From a virus, in IMG/VR virus record IMGVR_UViG_3300031539_000081, positions 1 to 44,660 of that record: a DNA stretch of 44,660 bases; one strand, given 5' to 3'. The notes beneath the pieces are model-generated. The model did no database searches. It was not told the origin of the DNA and saw nothing but the letters and a program-made list of their open reading frames with translations. Each line of letters starts with the position of its first letter. The first letter of the stretch is position 1. The position numbers and the translations under genes were made by a program. Below are positions 33,855 to 41,710 of this stretch, in pieces.

Positions 33855-34457
33855 GGGTCGAGGATCCTCGGATTGTTTCGACGACGGATCGCCCGCCGCT
33901 AGTTGGTTGCCGTTTGAGTCAAGTCGCAACGCGACTTCGTTGCCGGCCCGACCCCAACCCGCCGGCCCTAGTGCCACGTGGTTGTATCGGATCGAACGTT
34001 GGATCGCGTCGTAGCGCTCGCCGGCGAACTCGCCCGGCGTCTCGTCGAGGCGGCACGAGTAACCGCACGACAACTCGCGCAACGCTTCGGGGTCGCCGTC
34101 GGCGCGCTCGACGTCGGTGATCGCGCCGGCGTCTTGGATCATGAGCCGCGCCGACACGAACGATCCGAATTGCTTCACGTCTTCGCCGACGTGCCCGACC
34201 GTGAGCGATCGCCAGTTGCTAGGGCTCACGGCGCGGTCGGGGTGTCGGTTCGTCACGGGCGCCGAGCGCAACGTGTCGAGCGAGTCTTCGGCGAACACTT
34301 CGTCGGGGTGCCGCAACTCGCGAACCGTCGAGCCGTCGGCGCGCGTGTAACTGAACACGCCAACCCGAGTGAGGTTCGCGGGCACGCGCATGCCGCCTTG
34401 TGGTGTGCGCGTTACCTTCGAGAACCGCCCGAAGTCGAGCCGTTGAACTTCGCCCAT
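33261..34457 (-). CDS. head maturation protease-scaffold (DUF2213)
   Basis: This 398-residue protein opens with GRFSKVTRTPQGGMRVPANL and contains ELRHPDEVFAEDSLDTLRSA, PVTNRHPDRAVSPSN and ELSCGYSCRLDETPGEF with a nearby NHVALGPAGWGR. This is the DUF2213 head protease core (Asn/His/Ser-containing patches). After about residue 200 it becomes a scaffold-like coiled coil with an acidic, Arg-rich end. It processes and templates the prohead. Start ATG 34457. Confidence 0.85.
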   Translation of the reverse strand: MGEVQRLDFGRFSKVTRTPQGGMRVPANLTRVGVFSYTRADGSTVRELRHPDEVFAEDSLDTLRSAPVTNRHPDRAVSPSNWRSLTVGHVGEDVKQFGSFVSARLMIQDAGAITDVERADGDPEALRELSCGYSCRLDETPGEFAGERYDAIQRSIRYNHVALGPAGWGRAGNEVALRLDSNGNQLAAGDPSSKQSEDPRPMKYTIDGVTYDTNSPEFIQALTLRDKRNDDERATLKTERDTATATADAATARADAADKALVEANDPTRLDSLVTERVALVSNARRVLGAESKLDGKTDREIMVETIRHDDKAFEAEGKSDDYVRAYFEASTKSSRRHDEGGKGIGAVRSAAVASSREDKNDANDETVDRNDADAARKRMLENNRDAASKPLRFSRSN

Positions 34458-34523
34458 GGATCAACGGACTAGCACAACTATCGGCAAACCGGCAATTGCC
34501 TATAGTGATAACCCTAAGAGGTT

Positions 34524-35426
34524 TTAAGGCTCTAGCCCTTCGAGTTCAGGCAACACCGGAAACGCCGTACACCGGCATTGATAGTCCTCGCCGGGGTGCA
34601 AGCGCCGCCCGTCGCCGACGTCGGGCGGGTTGTCCCAACGATGCACCGTGCCGTCGAGCGAAGCGTGATCGGTCGAGTCTTTGGGGTCGAGACCGCGCAC
34701 GCGATCGTCGCCGCTTGTGGTCCAAATATACGACTCGATCCCGACGTTCGTTTGCCGTTGCTTCGTGATCTGCGAATTGAGCGTGAGCGTTTGATCGCGC
34801 GCGAGCAAGTCGGCTTTCGAGCGCGTCACACCGAAGCGCTCTTCGATTTGCTTTCGCAACACCTCGACGCGCAAGCCCGACGGCTCGGCGCGCTCTAACA
34901 GTTGCGTGATCTCGACGAGTTCTTGACCGGCCAACGACTTGATCCGCGACACGTTGATCGCTCGCCAGTTGTCGACGAACGCCGCGACGCCGGGGTCGGC
35001 TTCGCGGATCGCGATCCCGATCACTCGTTGGATCTCGACACCGTTCGCCGTGGCGACTCGCTTGCCGATCACGTCGAGCGCGTTGTCGAGATTGCGCTCG
35101 TCGAATATGTCGGCGAGGTGTAACTCGATCGCCGACAACCGAGCGAGCACGCGCGCCGGGGTTCGGGCGTCGGCTCGTGTTCGGGCGTCGGGCTCGTCGG
35201 GCGCGCTCGTCGCGCCGGGCGTCGGCTCGAACTCGACGAGCGCGGGAAACAAGAGGCGCTCGATCACCGCCTCGAAGAGCGCGAGCCGCCGCCGCAACTC
35301 TTTCGACATGGCGAGCGCGGCGGCTCTCGGCGGGCGCGCCGAGTTCGCCCGCCTCACGGCGCGGCTCGGGTTGCCCCTTGCGAGCGCTCGGCGGCGCCGT
35401 GAGGCGGTGATCGTTGCTAGCGCCAC
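34524..35426 (-). CDS. Mu gpF-like head morphogenesis protein
   Basis: This 300-residue protein starts at GTG 35426, two codons past the portal stop. Its C-terminus (IWTTSGDDRVRGLDPKDSTD, HASLDGTVHRWDNPPDVGDG, GEDYQCRCTAFPVLPE) is the signature of SPP1 gp7/Mu gpF minor head proteins. The N-terminal 40 residues are Arg-rich, as in proteins that contact DNA. A few copies are injected or placed at the portal vertex in relatives. Confidence 0.88.
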   Translation of the reverse strand: MALATITASRRRRALARGNPSRAVRRANSARPPRAAALAMSKELRRRLALFEAVIERLLFPALVEFEPTPGATSAPDEPDARTRADARTPARVLARLSAIELHLADIFDERNLDNALDVIGKRVATANGVEIQRVIGIAIREADPGVAAFVDNWRAINVSRIKSLAGQELVEITQLLERAEPSGLRVEVLRKQIEERFGVTRSKADLLARDQTLTLNSQITKQRQTNVGIESYIWTTSGDDRVRGLDPKDSTDHASLDGTVHRWDNPPDVGDGRRLHPGEDYQCRCTAFPVLPELEGLEP

Positions 35427-35429
35427 GGC

Positions 35430-37226
35430 TCACACCTCGCCGTCGTCGGGCTCGTCGTCGTCGCCCTGAGCGCCGCCGGCGGGCTCGTCGTCGTCGCCCT
35501 GAGCGCCGCCCACGGCGGGCGCGCCAAACGGCGCCGCTTGTTGGGCGACCACGGCGGCGGGCATGTCGGGCGCGGGATCGATCTCTTCGGCGGCGACGTC
35601 GCCGGCGGCGGCGCCGACGGCTTCGCCCTCGGCGACCTTGCGCGCCTTGAACTCGGCGATCGTCAACTTGCCTTCGTCGGGGTTCGGCCACGGTGCGAGC
35701 CCGCTCGCCGCGCGCCCTTCGTTTACGGTTGTAATGATCGCAATGTCGGTCGGCGCGAGCACGACCGAACCCGCGCTTGCGGGCTCGTTGGTCTCGACGG
35801 GTTCGGTCGGCTCGTCGGTTGTCGGCATGTTGCCGTCGACGGGCTCGGGCTCGACGCCCGCCGCCTTGTCGGCTTCGAGCATGGTCTCGCGCAACTCGCG
35901 ATCGATTTGTGTTTCAGCCGACCAACCCTCGGCACGGAACCTCGACAACGCGATCTCTTCGGGCAACACAACGCCGGCGTCGATATAGATCTTGTCGGCT
36001 TCGGCGTGAGTCTTTTCGAGGCTCGCTTGCTCGACGGGCGTCGGTTGCCACAACGGCGAGAACTTGATCTTGAAGTCGACGGGGTTGCCGCTCGTTGGCC
36101 CGTCTTTGGCGAGCGTGAGAACGCGCACCAACTTTTCGAGTTGCGGTTGCAACTCGTTCTCTTGCGCCGTTTGGATCGAGTCGTAGAACCAACGAAAGTC
36201 ACTCTCGCCCGTGGCGTTCATGCCGGCGGGCGATTGCCCCATGAGGATCGTAACTGGCACTTCGGCGGCGGCGGCGAGCCGCAACATGAACTTGTCGAGC
36301 ATGGCTTGCGCGTCGGTGAACGACGACGACTCGCGCTTGAACTCTTCGCCGCCGTCGGCGTCGAGCAAGAGCGCACGCGCAACCGAGCGCGACATGTCGA
36401 CGAGTTGCATGCGCGTTTGCAACACGTCTTTTTGCCCGCCGGCGATCATGCTCATGAGCCCTTGGATCTTGAACACGGCTTGACTCGCGTCGCTCATGAG
36501 GTGTTCGGCGGCTTGCCACACGTTGTCGAATTGTCTCAGTTGCGCATAGATCGCGGTGATCACCGAATGATCCCAATTGCCCAAACGATCGCGCTCTTCG
36601 TCGCTTGTGTGTGCGCCGCCGAACACGAGCATGCGCGAACGGTGAACGACGAGGTTCGTCGCGCCGCGTCGAGGTGTGACTCGATACGTTTGCGGCTCAC
36701 CAAAGAACTCGTCGTTTAGTGGGTCGGCGAACCACGTGTCGGGCGTGAGGTGTCGCTTGTCGACGACGTGTAGAAACTTCACCGACTTGATCGCCGCTTC
36801 GTTCAACGGCTCGTCGGCTTCGCCGCCGTCGTCGGCTCCAATGATCACCGCCGCGCCGCCGTACAGTCGCCCCCAGATCATAGCGTCGCGAACCTTGCGC
36901 CCCGCTTTGAGCCGTCGCAAGTCGGCGCCGATATCGCTCGACGCTTCGGTGTCGTCTTCGACGTTCACGGCGAAGCCCTTGCGCATCATCTCTTGTGGTT
37001 TCAAAGCAACGACTCGCCGAGCCATATCGCTTTGGTGATACATCGCCGTGAGTTCAGTTTCGCGAACCTCGCTCAAGTTGACGAACGATCCGAATTGCGT
37101 CTTGTCGCGCGCCGTGCCCAACCCAGTGAACACGTTTTGCCAATTGTCCGATCGCACGAGACGCAACGCGCCCCACACCGCCGAGCCTTGTTCGAGAACC
37201 TTCGTTAGATAGTTTTGATTGCTCAT
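35430..37226 (-). CDS. portal protein (DUF1073)
   Basis: This 598-residue protein starts at ATG 37226, two bases after the terminase stop. It has MARRVVALKPQEMMRKGFAV, MIWGRLYGGAAVIIGADDGG, TYRVTPRRGATNLVVHRSRM and LMGQSPAGMNATGESDFRWF, the DUF1073 portal pattern. The C-terminal 150 residues are low complexity: Asp/Glu/Pro/Ala-rich with a short tandem repeat. The portal forms the DNA channel at one capsid vertex. Confidence 0.9.
   Translation of the reverse strand: MSNQNYLTKVLEQGSAVWGALRLVRSDNWQNVFTGLGTARDKTQFGSFVNLSEVRETELTAMYHQSDMARRVVALKPQEMMRKGFAVNVEDDTEASSDIGADLRRLKAGRKVRDAMIWGRLYGGAAVIIGADDGGEADEPLNEAAIKSVKFLHVVDKRHLTPDTWFADPLNDEFFGEPQTYRVTPRRGATNLVVHRSRMLVFGGAHTSDEERDRLGNWDHSVITAIYAQLRQFDNVWQAAEHLMSDASQAVFKIQGLMSMIAGGQKDVLQTRMQLVDMSRSVARALLLDADGGEEFKRESSSFTDAQAMLDKFMLRLAAAAEVPVTILMGQSPAGMNATGESDFRWFYDSIQTAQENELQPQLEKLVRVLTLAKDGPTSGNPVDFKIKFSPLWQPTPVEQASLEKTHAEADKIYIDAGVVLPEEIALSRFRAEGWSAETQIDRELRETMLEADKAAGVEPEPVDGNMPTTDEPTEPVETNEPASAGSVVLAPTDIAIITTVNEGRAASGLAPWPNPDEGKLTIAEFKARKVAEGEAVGAAAGDVAAEEIDPAPDMPAAVVAQQAAPFGAPAVGGAQGDDDEPAGGAQGDDDEPDDGEV
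35448..35510. repeat. 33-bp tandem repeat in portal C-terminus
   Basis: A 30-base sequence at 35448-35477 recurs exactly at 35481-35510 (period 33). On the minus strand it encodes two copies of the 11-residue unit GGAQGDDDEP(A/D). It forms a flexible acidic tail, probably grown by slippage. Confidence 0.9.
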
Positions 37227-37228
37227 GA

Positions 37229-38764
37229 TCAACCGTCGGCGAGTTGTTGTTGCACGGCGCGCATCGCTTCGACGAGCGGAACGTTGCGGGCCATGAGTCG
37301 GATTAGGGCTTGCGTTGTTTGATCTACCATGTCGTCGTTCACCCCGCGCGGAAACGTGGCGACTTGGTTGCGGTAGGCGGGCACCCACACCGCTTGCTCG
37401 TCGTGCGGCAAGAACACGTTGCCCGCCTCGAACAAGCCCGAGCACGCGTGCGCGCGTGCCTCTTTCCCGCCGCGCGGATCAACAAGAACGAGCCCCGAGA
37501 TCTTCTTTTTGAGCGCGTCGACGATCGCCGGCCCGTTCGCCTTGTCTTCGACGATCTTCGTGAACGCGAGCGGGTATCGTTTCGACACGGCGACCACGGC
37601 GCGGCAAGACTCGACGAACGACATGCGCGCGCACACTTGATCGATCAAGTAGGCGTCGGGCGCCTTGTAAAGCCACACACCGCCCGCAACGAAGTCGGTG
37701 CCGTCGGTGCCCTTAAACGTCATATCCCACGACTGGATCCACACACCGCCGTCGGGCAACACGCGGCACTCTTCGTCGCGACACGGATATTTGTCGTCGA
37801 CGGGCACGGGCTTGCCCGGCGTCTTCGACCAATAACGGAACCACGACTTTTGAAAGATCCCGCCCGACGCCGGCGTCGGTCGTTGTTGGTTCTGCGCGGC
37901 GGCGACACTTGGACCCATGCCCGTTGTTTCGTCTTCGCGCACGACGCTCTCGGGAAAGCGCTCGGGCCAAAGCAACTCGCTCTCGACGCGGCGAGGATCT
38001 TCGGGCGTGCACTCGGGATCCCGACAAGGGCAAACCTTGTCGGGCTCGGCGCGCATAGGCAAACACAAGTGAACCCAACCGCCCTCGCTCAACATCTCGC
38101 CGGCGAGATCGTCTTCGTGCAAGCGTTGCATAACGATCACGCGTCGGAACGTTGCGGCGTTCGCGCGGCGGCTTGCCATGGTTTCTTTCCACCACGTCGA
38201 GACCGAGCCGATCGCGCGCTTCGTCACGGCGAGAGATCCGCGAACGTCGTGCGGCTTGATCGGATCGTCGACGACTTGAATGTCGGCGTGTCGCCCCGTC
38301 GCCTTGCCGGCGACACTCGTTGCGAAACGAAAGCCGCCGTCGGTGTTGTCGAAGTCAGTCGCCGCCGGTCTAAGTTCGGTGAGCCGCGGCGCGAACCTCT
38401 TTTGAAACCACTTTGATTGCAACACGCGCAACATGCGCCGCCCGTCGCGCGCCGACAACGTGGCGTCGTAACTTGCAAACATGAACTTCGTCGAAGGGTT
38501 CTTGATCCATTCCCACAACGGCCAGAACACCGACACCGTGAGCGACTTCATTGTGCCCGGCGGCACGTTGATCACGAGACGCGAGATCTCGTTTCGGCTC
38601 ACGCGTTCGAGATAGTCGCACAAGATCCCGATATGCCAATTGTCAACGAACGCCGACGGCTCGACGTGCGCGAACGCCATGCGAACGAAACGGTGCAACG
38701 ATCCGGGCTCGTCGCGCAACACGGCTTCGCGGTCGAGTTGCTCGATCGGGATCCGTCGGTTCAC
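37229..38764 (-). CDS. terL: terminase large subunit
   Basis: This 511-residue protein starts at GTG 38764 (GTGA overlap). The ATPase has LVINVPPGTMKS (Walker A-like, 63-74), FMFASYDATLSARDGRRMLR and HADIQVVDDPIKPHD (Walker B region). The nuclease half has IQSWDMTFKGTDGTDFV, KIVEDKANGPAIVDAL and GVNDDMVDQTTQAL, the three acidic sites. It translocates and cuts phage DNA at packaging. Between the domains is CPCRDPECTPEDP, a Cys-rich patch that may bind metal. The Walker A is the Thr-Met-Lys form common in this subgroup. Confidence 0.93.
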   Translation of the reverse strand: MNRRIPIEQLDREAVLRDEPGSLHRFVRMAFAHVEPSAFVDNWHIGILCDYLERVSRNEISRLVINVPPGTMKSLTVSVFWPLWEWIKNPSTKFMFASYDATLSARDGRRMLRVLQSKWFQKRFAPRLTELRPAATDFDNTDGGFRFATSVAGKATGRHADIQVVDDPIKPHDVRGSLAVTKRAIGSVSTWWKETMASRRANAATFRRVIVMQRLHEDDLAGEMLSEGGWVHLCLPMRAEPDKVCPCRDPECTPEDPRRVESELLWPERFPESVVREDETTGMGPSVAAAQNQQRPTPASGGIFQKSWFRYWSKTPGKPVPVDDKYPCRDEECRVLPDGGVWIQSWDMTFKGTDGTDFVAGGVWLYKAPDAYLIDQVCARMSFVESCRAVVAVSKRYPLAFTKIVEDKANGPAIVDALKKKISGLVLVDPRGGKEARAHACSGLFEAGNVFLPHDEQAVWVPAYRNQVATFPRGVNDDMVDQTTQALIRLMARNVPLVEAMRAVQQQLADG

Positions 38765-39144
38765 TCGAAGAGATCCTCGCTCGTCGGCAACTTCGCGGCG
38801 GGCTTCGCCGGCGGGCGCGTCGGGCGCGGCGGCGGTTGCCAGTGTTCGGGCGCGGGCTCGGGCGCGGCGTCGGGGCGGCGCTCGGGCAACTCGTCGCGGT
38901 CGAGTTCGGCGAGGCGCTTCGCCGCCCATTGTTCGAACTCACGTTGCCGATCTTCGAGCGCGTCGAAGTCTTCGTCGTGTTTCTCTTCGAGCGCCTCGAC
39001 GGCGGCGCGCGTCGTGTCGTAAGACTTCGCCGCCGCCGTCGTGTCGGGCGGCTTGATCCAACCGAGCGCGCCCGCCACGCCGAGCACGAGCGCGCTCACG
39101 GTTGCGATCGTTTGCTTGTGGCTTGTCGGGATCTCGTCGGGCAT
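38761..39144 (-). CDS. single-pass membrane coiled-coil protein upstream of terL
   Basis: This 127-residue protein has one hydrophobic segment near the N-terminus (IATVSALVLGVAGALGWI). A charged helix rich in Glu/Asp/Lys follows (RAAVEALEEKHDEDFDALED), and a Pro/Ala-rich tail (PPPRPTRPPAKPAAK). This layout is that of small membrane-anchored spanin-like or accessory proteins. Its location before terL rather than in the lysis cassette is unusual. The SD-like GGGGC immediately upstream overlaps the previous stop codon. Confidence 0.65.
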   Translation of the reverse strand: MPDEIPTSHKQTIATVSALVLGVAGALGWIKPPDTTAAAKSYDTTRAAVEALEEKHDEDFDALEDRQREFEQWAAKRLAELDRDELPERRPDAAPEPAPEHWQPPPRPTRPPAKPAAKLPTSEDLFE

Positions 39145-39151
39145 GCGCCCC

Positions 39152-39877
39152 TTATAGCCTACACCGCCCGATCGCGTCGAATGCCTCGCCGAAGACGTTG
39201 CCGCCGTCCGCCTCGTCGAGACACGTCGCCTCGTCGCGCATGCTCGGCGTGACCGGCGGCAACCACACGATCACGTTCGCGTGTGTCGGTTGGCTCGACG
39301 GGCCGTCGGGCGTGTCGAAGGCGATCCGCCTCGAAGGCACACACAACGGAAAGTCGATCGGTTGCGGCACGTCGAGCCCTTGCGCCGAGCGCAAGATCTC
39401 AAGAGTGAAGCCGACGAAGATCGCCGCCTCGACTTCGCCCGTGCGCCATGCTTCGGCGAGCGTTGCCCACCACAACGCCGCGTTCGAGCGCGTGCCGCAA
39501 CCCTTGAACGCGTCGGGCACGAGCCCGCCCGGCGGGTTGCAGAACACGCGACCGCACCACGGCTCGACGAGCCCGTCGGGCGCGAGCCCGCCCGGCCCGT
39601 AGAACGCCGCCGCGCGCACGGTCTCGTTCGCGAGCGTGCACGACGCGGGGTCGAGATCGATCTCGCCGAGCGTTGTGCGCGCCGCCTCGATGATCTCGCT
39701 CGGCGTGTAGTGCTCGGCGCTCTTCGACGAGTGTTGCGCGAGCCCGACTCGCACGCCGCCCGAGCCCTTGCACGCTCGACACTCGCCGCCGCGCGACGAC
39801 TCGCCGCCGCCGCCGCACGCGACACACTCGACGAGCCCGTGTTCGAGTCGAAGGCGGTGTCGTTCGAGCGGGCTCAC
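39152..39877 (-). CDS. dam: phage N6-adenine methyltransferase (Dam type) with N-terminal Zn ribbon
   Basis: This 241-residue protein starts at GTG 39877 (GTGA overlap). It has HSSKSAEHYTPSEIIEAART, GEIDLDPASC (72-80) and VFCNPPGG (NPP at 114-116, catalytic motif IV), the layout of phage Dam-type methylases (PF05869). It would methylate adenine, plausibly in GATC, which is unusually frequent here. Residues 18-37 hold C18, C21, C33 and C36 in a DnaJ-like CxxCxGxG arrangement that is not part of the methylase core. Methylation could protect phage DNA from restriction or mark it for packaging. Confidence 0.85.
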   Translation of the reverse strand: MSPLERHRLRLEHGLVECVACGGGGESSRGGECRACKGSGGVRVGLAQHSSKSAEHYTPSEIIEAARTTLGEIDLDPASCTLANETVRAAAFYGPGGLAPDGLVEPWCGRVFCNPPGGLVPDAFKGCGTRSNAALWWATLAEAWRTGEVEAAIFVGFTLEILRSAQGLDVPQPIDFPLCVPSRRIAFDTPDGPSSQPTHANVIVWLPPVTPSMRDEATCLDEADGGNVFGEAFDAIGRCRL

Positions 39878-40071
39878 GACGGAACCTCGATCCCGTGCTC
39901 GTCGCGCGCCGCCTTGCGCCGCGCTTGCAACTCTTCGAGCCCGGCGACGATCTCGGCGATCGTCGTCGGCGAGATCGTTTTGAGCAACTCGATCGCTTCG
40001 TCGTCTTCGAGATCCTCGAAGTCGATCTCGTCGACGAGCGCGATCAACTTCGTGAGTTCGTGCGCGTTCAT
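39874..40071 (-). CDS. small acidic helical protein
   Basis: This 65-residue protein starts at ATG 40071, overlapping the regulator's stop (ATGA). It is helical and acidic (MNAHELTKLIALVDEIDFED, DDEAIELLKTISPTTIAEIV, GLEELQARRKAARD). It lies between a small XRE regulator and the methylase and overlaps both, so all three are co-translated. It could be a partner or inhibitor of either. No family is recognised. Confidence 0.65.
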   Translation of the reverse strand: MNAHELTKLIALVDEIDFEDLEDDEAIELLKTISPTTIAEIVAGLEELQARRKAARDEHGIEVPS

Positions 40072-40334
40072 GGCGACACCTCGCCGACGAGACGCGTCTC
40101 GATCTCGACGCCGAGCGCGGCGGCGCAACGGTCGAAGAGCGCTTCGGTGATCGAGGCGCTCGCGAAGATCTCGACGATCCGCGGTTGCTTCACGCCGAGC
40201 CGCTCGGCGAATTGCTCTTGAGTTAGCCCCGACTCGTCGAAGGCTTCGCGGATCAAGTCGGCGAACGGGCGTTCGCGACTCGGGCCGGCGACAGTAGACT
40301 CGCGCCGTTTTCGGCGTCGTTGGTTCTTTGGCAT
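40068..40334 (-). CDS. small XRE-family regulator
   Basis: This 88-residue protein has a basic N-terminal arm (NQRRRKRRES) and an XRE domain FADLIREAFDESGLTQEQFA, ERLGVKQPRIVEIFASASIT, then a closing helix. It resembles antitoxin-type or Cro-like regulators. It is transcribed divergently from the plus-strand transglycosylase gene, and a perfect inverted repeat lies between them. An AATAAGGAAAC ribosome site precedes ATG 40334. It probably represses both directions. Confidence 0.8.
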   Translation of the reverse strand: MPKNQRRRKRRESTVAGPSRERPFADLIREAFDESGLTQEQFAERLGVKQPRIVEIFASASITEALFDRCAAALGVEIETRLVGEVSP

Positions 40335-40344
40335 GTTTCCTTAT

Positions 40345-40370
40345 TAGCACGAGCGCGACAACTCGTGCTA
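40345..40370. promoter_or_regulatory. 9-bp inverted repeat between divergent genes, probable operator
   Basis: TAGCACGAG (40345-40353) and CTCGTGCTA (40362-40370) are perfect 9-bp arms with an 8-base spacer. A second overlapping dyad, ACAACT/AGTTGT, spans 40358-40375. The 47-base gap holds little else, so it must also contain the start signals for both genes. The adjacent XRE protein is the likely ligand. Confidence 0.65.
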
Positions 40371-40381
40371 GTTGTGCGCCC

Positions 40382-40924
40382 ATGCTACAAGCCGCAACAA
40401 TCGCCGCGTTAATCGCGCTGCTAACCCCGCCCGCCAACCACAAGCCCGCGGGCGAAGAGCCCGACGACGTGCGCGCTCGATACGCCGTGATCGCCGAAGC
40501 CGTGCACGGCGAGGCGGGCGACGACACGAGCCTCGCGTTGTTCTTGCTCACGGTCGCGAAGCACGAGTCGACGTTTCGTCGCGACGTGCACTCGGGCGCG
40601 ATGCGCGGCGACAACGGGTTCGCGTGGTCGCTCTTTCAACTCAATATCGGATCGCGCAAGACGACGACGAAGATCCCGCAAACCGACTTTACGCTCGGCG
40701 AGATCGTCGGCGTCGACGACGCGTCGACGAAGCGCGCGACGAAGGCGGCGTCGGTGTATCTTCGCCCGGCGATCAAGCGTTGCAACGGCGCGCCCCGTTG
40801 CGTGTTCATGAACTATGGCGGGCTCTCGAAGAAAGAGTCGCGCAAGCCGTCGCGCGCGAAGCAACTCGACGCCCGCGTCGCGACATACCATCGACTGGCG
40901 GCAAGAGTCGCCAAACGAAAGTGA
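40382..40924 (+). CDS. lytic transglycosylase (SLT-like), plus strand
   Basis: This 180-residue protein from ATG 40382 begins with a short hydrophobic, possibly secretory segment (MLQAATIAALIALLTPPANH). It then has VHGEAGDDTSLALFLLTVAK with HESTFR (catalytic Glu62), and AWSLFQLNIG (83-90), matching the 'ES ... Q' motifs of SLT-type transglycosylases. A second domain ends with CVFMNYGGLSKKESR. It is the only plus-strand gene in the right half, so it is expressed apart from the late genes. It could help entry or lysis, or modify the wall early. ATG 40382 is preferred over upstream starts because it begins at the signal-like segment. Confidence 0.75.
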   Translation: MLQAATIAALIALLTPPANHKPAGEEPDDVRARYAVIAEAVHGEAGDDTSLALFLLTVAKHESTFRRDVHSGAMRGDNGFAWSLFQLNIGSRKTTTKIPQTDFTLGEIVGVDDASTKRATKAASVYLRPAIKRCNGAPRCVFMNYGGLSKKESRKPSRAKQLDARVATYHRLAARVAKRK

Positions 40925-40962
40925 GCCCCGCGCGCTACGAACGCACGGGGCACGCGGGGCTC
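40923..40962 (+). terminator. GC-rich hairpin between convergent genes
   Basis: GAGCCCCGCG (40923-40932) and CGCGGGGCTC (40953-40962) form perfect 10-bp arms around a 20-base loop. It begins inside the transglycosylase stop codon and lies before the converging gene end at 41000, so it can serve both strands. No U-run follows. Confidence 0.6.
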
Positions 40963-40999
40963 GTGTCGGCGTTGATAGGGCAACGCCGGCGCCGTGAGG

Positions 41000-41191
41000 C
41001 TAGCTCATGCCGTGCTCGTCGAGCAAGGCATGCCCGAACAAGCCGAACGCCGTCGCGGCGTCTTGCGCCGTTGTGAGGCGCTCAAAGAACCACGCCCGCC
41101 GGTGTTCGCCTTCGTCGACGAGAACGGCGAAGACTCGCACGGGGCGACCGCGTTCGAGCACAACCGCCAGCAAGATCTGGTAGGGGTTCAC
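41000..41191 (-). CDS. small hypothetical protein, end of accessory chain
   Basis: This 63-residue protein starts at GTG 41191, overlapping the previous stop by 4 bases. It has PYQILLAVVLERGRPVRVFA, VLVDEGEHRRAWFFERLTTA and AFGLFGHALLDEHG, a strand pair then helices. It is the last of a chain of six genes with GTGA overlaps. No function is recognised. Confidence 0.65.
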   Translation of the reverse strand: MNPYQILLAVVLERGRPVRVFAVLVDEGEHRRAWFFERLTTAQDAATAFGLFGHALLDEHGMS

Positions 41192-41355
41192 GGCTTGCAC
41201 TTGCCTTCGAGCGTTCGGGCGATCCGTTCGAGCGCTCGCGCTTCGTCGCTCTTTCCCGCCGCCGTGGCGGGTTGTGAGGCGCCGACGAGCGCGGCGAACA
41301 CGCAACCCGCGACGAAGGCGGCGAGCGCACTAGCGGCGCCGTGGTAGCGGCTCAC
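41188..41355 (-). CDS. small membrane or secreted protein
   Basis: This 55-residue protein starts at GTG 41355 (GTGA). One hydrophobic segment (ASALAAFVAGCVFAALVGAS) is followed by PATAAGKSDE, resembling a signal peptide with an AxA-like cleavage site, then a short charged helix ALERIARTLEG and a Cys near the end. It may be an exported peptide or a membrane anchor. Too short for confident family assignment. Confidence 0.6.
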   Translation of the reverse strand: MSRYHGAASALAAFVAGCVFAALVGASQPATAAGKSDEARALERIARTLEGKCKP

Positions 41356-41567
41356 GTCGCCCTCGACACGTGCCGACACTGGCGCGAGCAACACGCGCCG
41401 CAACGACCGTTCACGCACCACGCGCCGAACCCCGGCGCGCCGAGCCGCGGCTTGCTCTTGCCGCACGCGTTGCACACCGCCCGCACAACGCGCCCGTCGG
41501 CGTCGAGGTGTGCGCGGCAACACGAGCACGAGAACGCGTGCGGATAGCACCTCACGGCGGCGCTCAC
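41352..41567 (-). CDS. Cys-rich small protein (zinc ribbon-like)
   Basis: This 71-residue protein starts at GTG 41567. It contains eleven Cys: one in RCYPH, then CSCC, CNAC, C..GRCGACC and a final CRH, with His residues between. The arrangement suggests two zinc-binding knuckles. Such proteins often bind nucleic acid or a host protein. It overlaps both neighbours by 4 bases (GTGA). Confidence 0.65.
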   Translation of the reverse strand: MSAAVRCYPHAFSCSCCRAHLDADGRVVRAVCNACGKSKPRLGAPGFGAWCVNGRCGACCSRQCRHVSRAT

Positions 41568-41710
41568 GACGCCCGCCCTTCGTTGCGTCGCGCTTGCTCT
41601 TCGGCGTCGGCTCGTTGCTTCGGCGTGCCCGACTTGTGCATATCGCGCCACAACGCCGCGCACGCTCGAAGGCGGGCGGGCGTCATAGGCTCGAAGCGTG
41701 GGGCGCTCAC
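41564..41710 (-). CDS. small basic helical protein
   Basis: This 48-residue protein starts at GTG 41710 and ends inside the next start (GTGA). It is Arg/Ala-rich and mostly helical (MTPARLRACAALWRDMHKSG followed by TPKQRADAEEQARRNE). Length and charge fit a small DNA- or protein-binding factor. It would be below the length cut-off of many gene callers, but its overlap pattern matches all neighbours. Confidence 0.6.
   Translation of the reverse strand: MSAPRFEPMTPARLRACAALWRDMHKSGTPKQRADAEEQARRNEGRAS

Noticed and set aside
34499-34507. CACTATAGG on the minus strand, like the core of a T7 promoter
   Set aside because: Only nine bases match, the rest of the T7 consensus is absent and no phage RNA polymerase gene is in the genome.
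35424-35432. Possible readthrough fusion of portal and gpF-like gene
   Set aside because: The two genes are in the same frame with one TGA between them, but each is a complete family member and the second has its own GTG start. No readthrough signal was seen.
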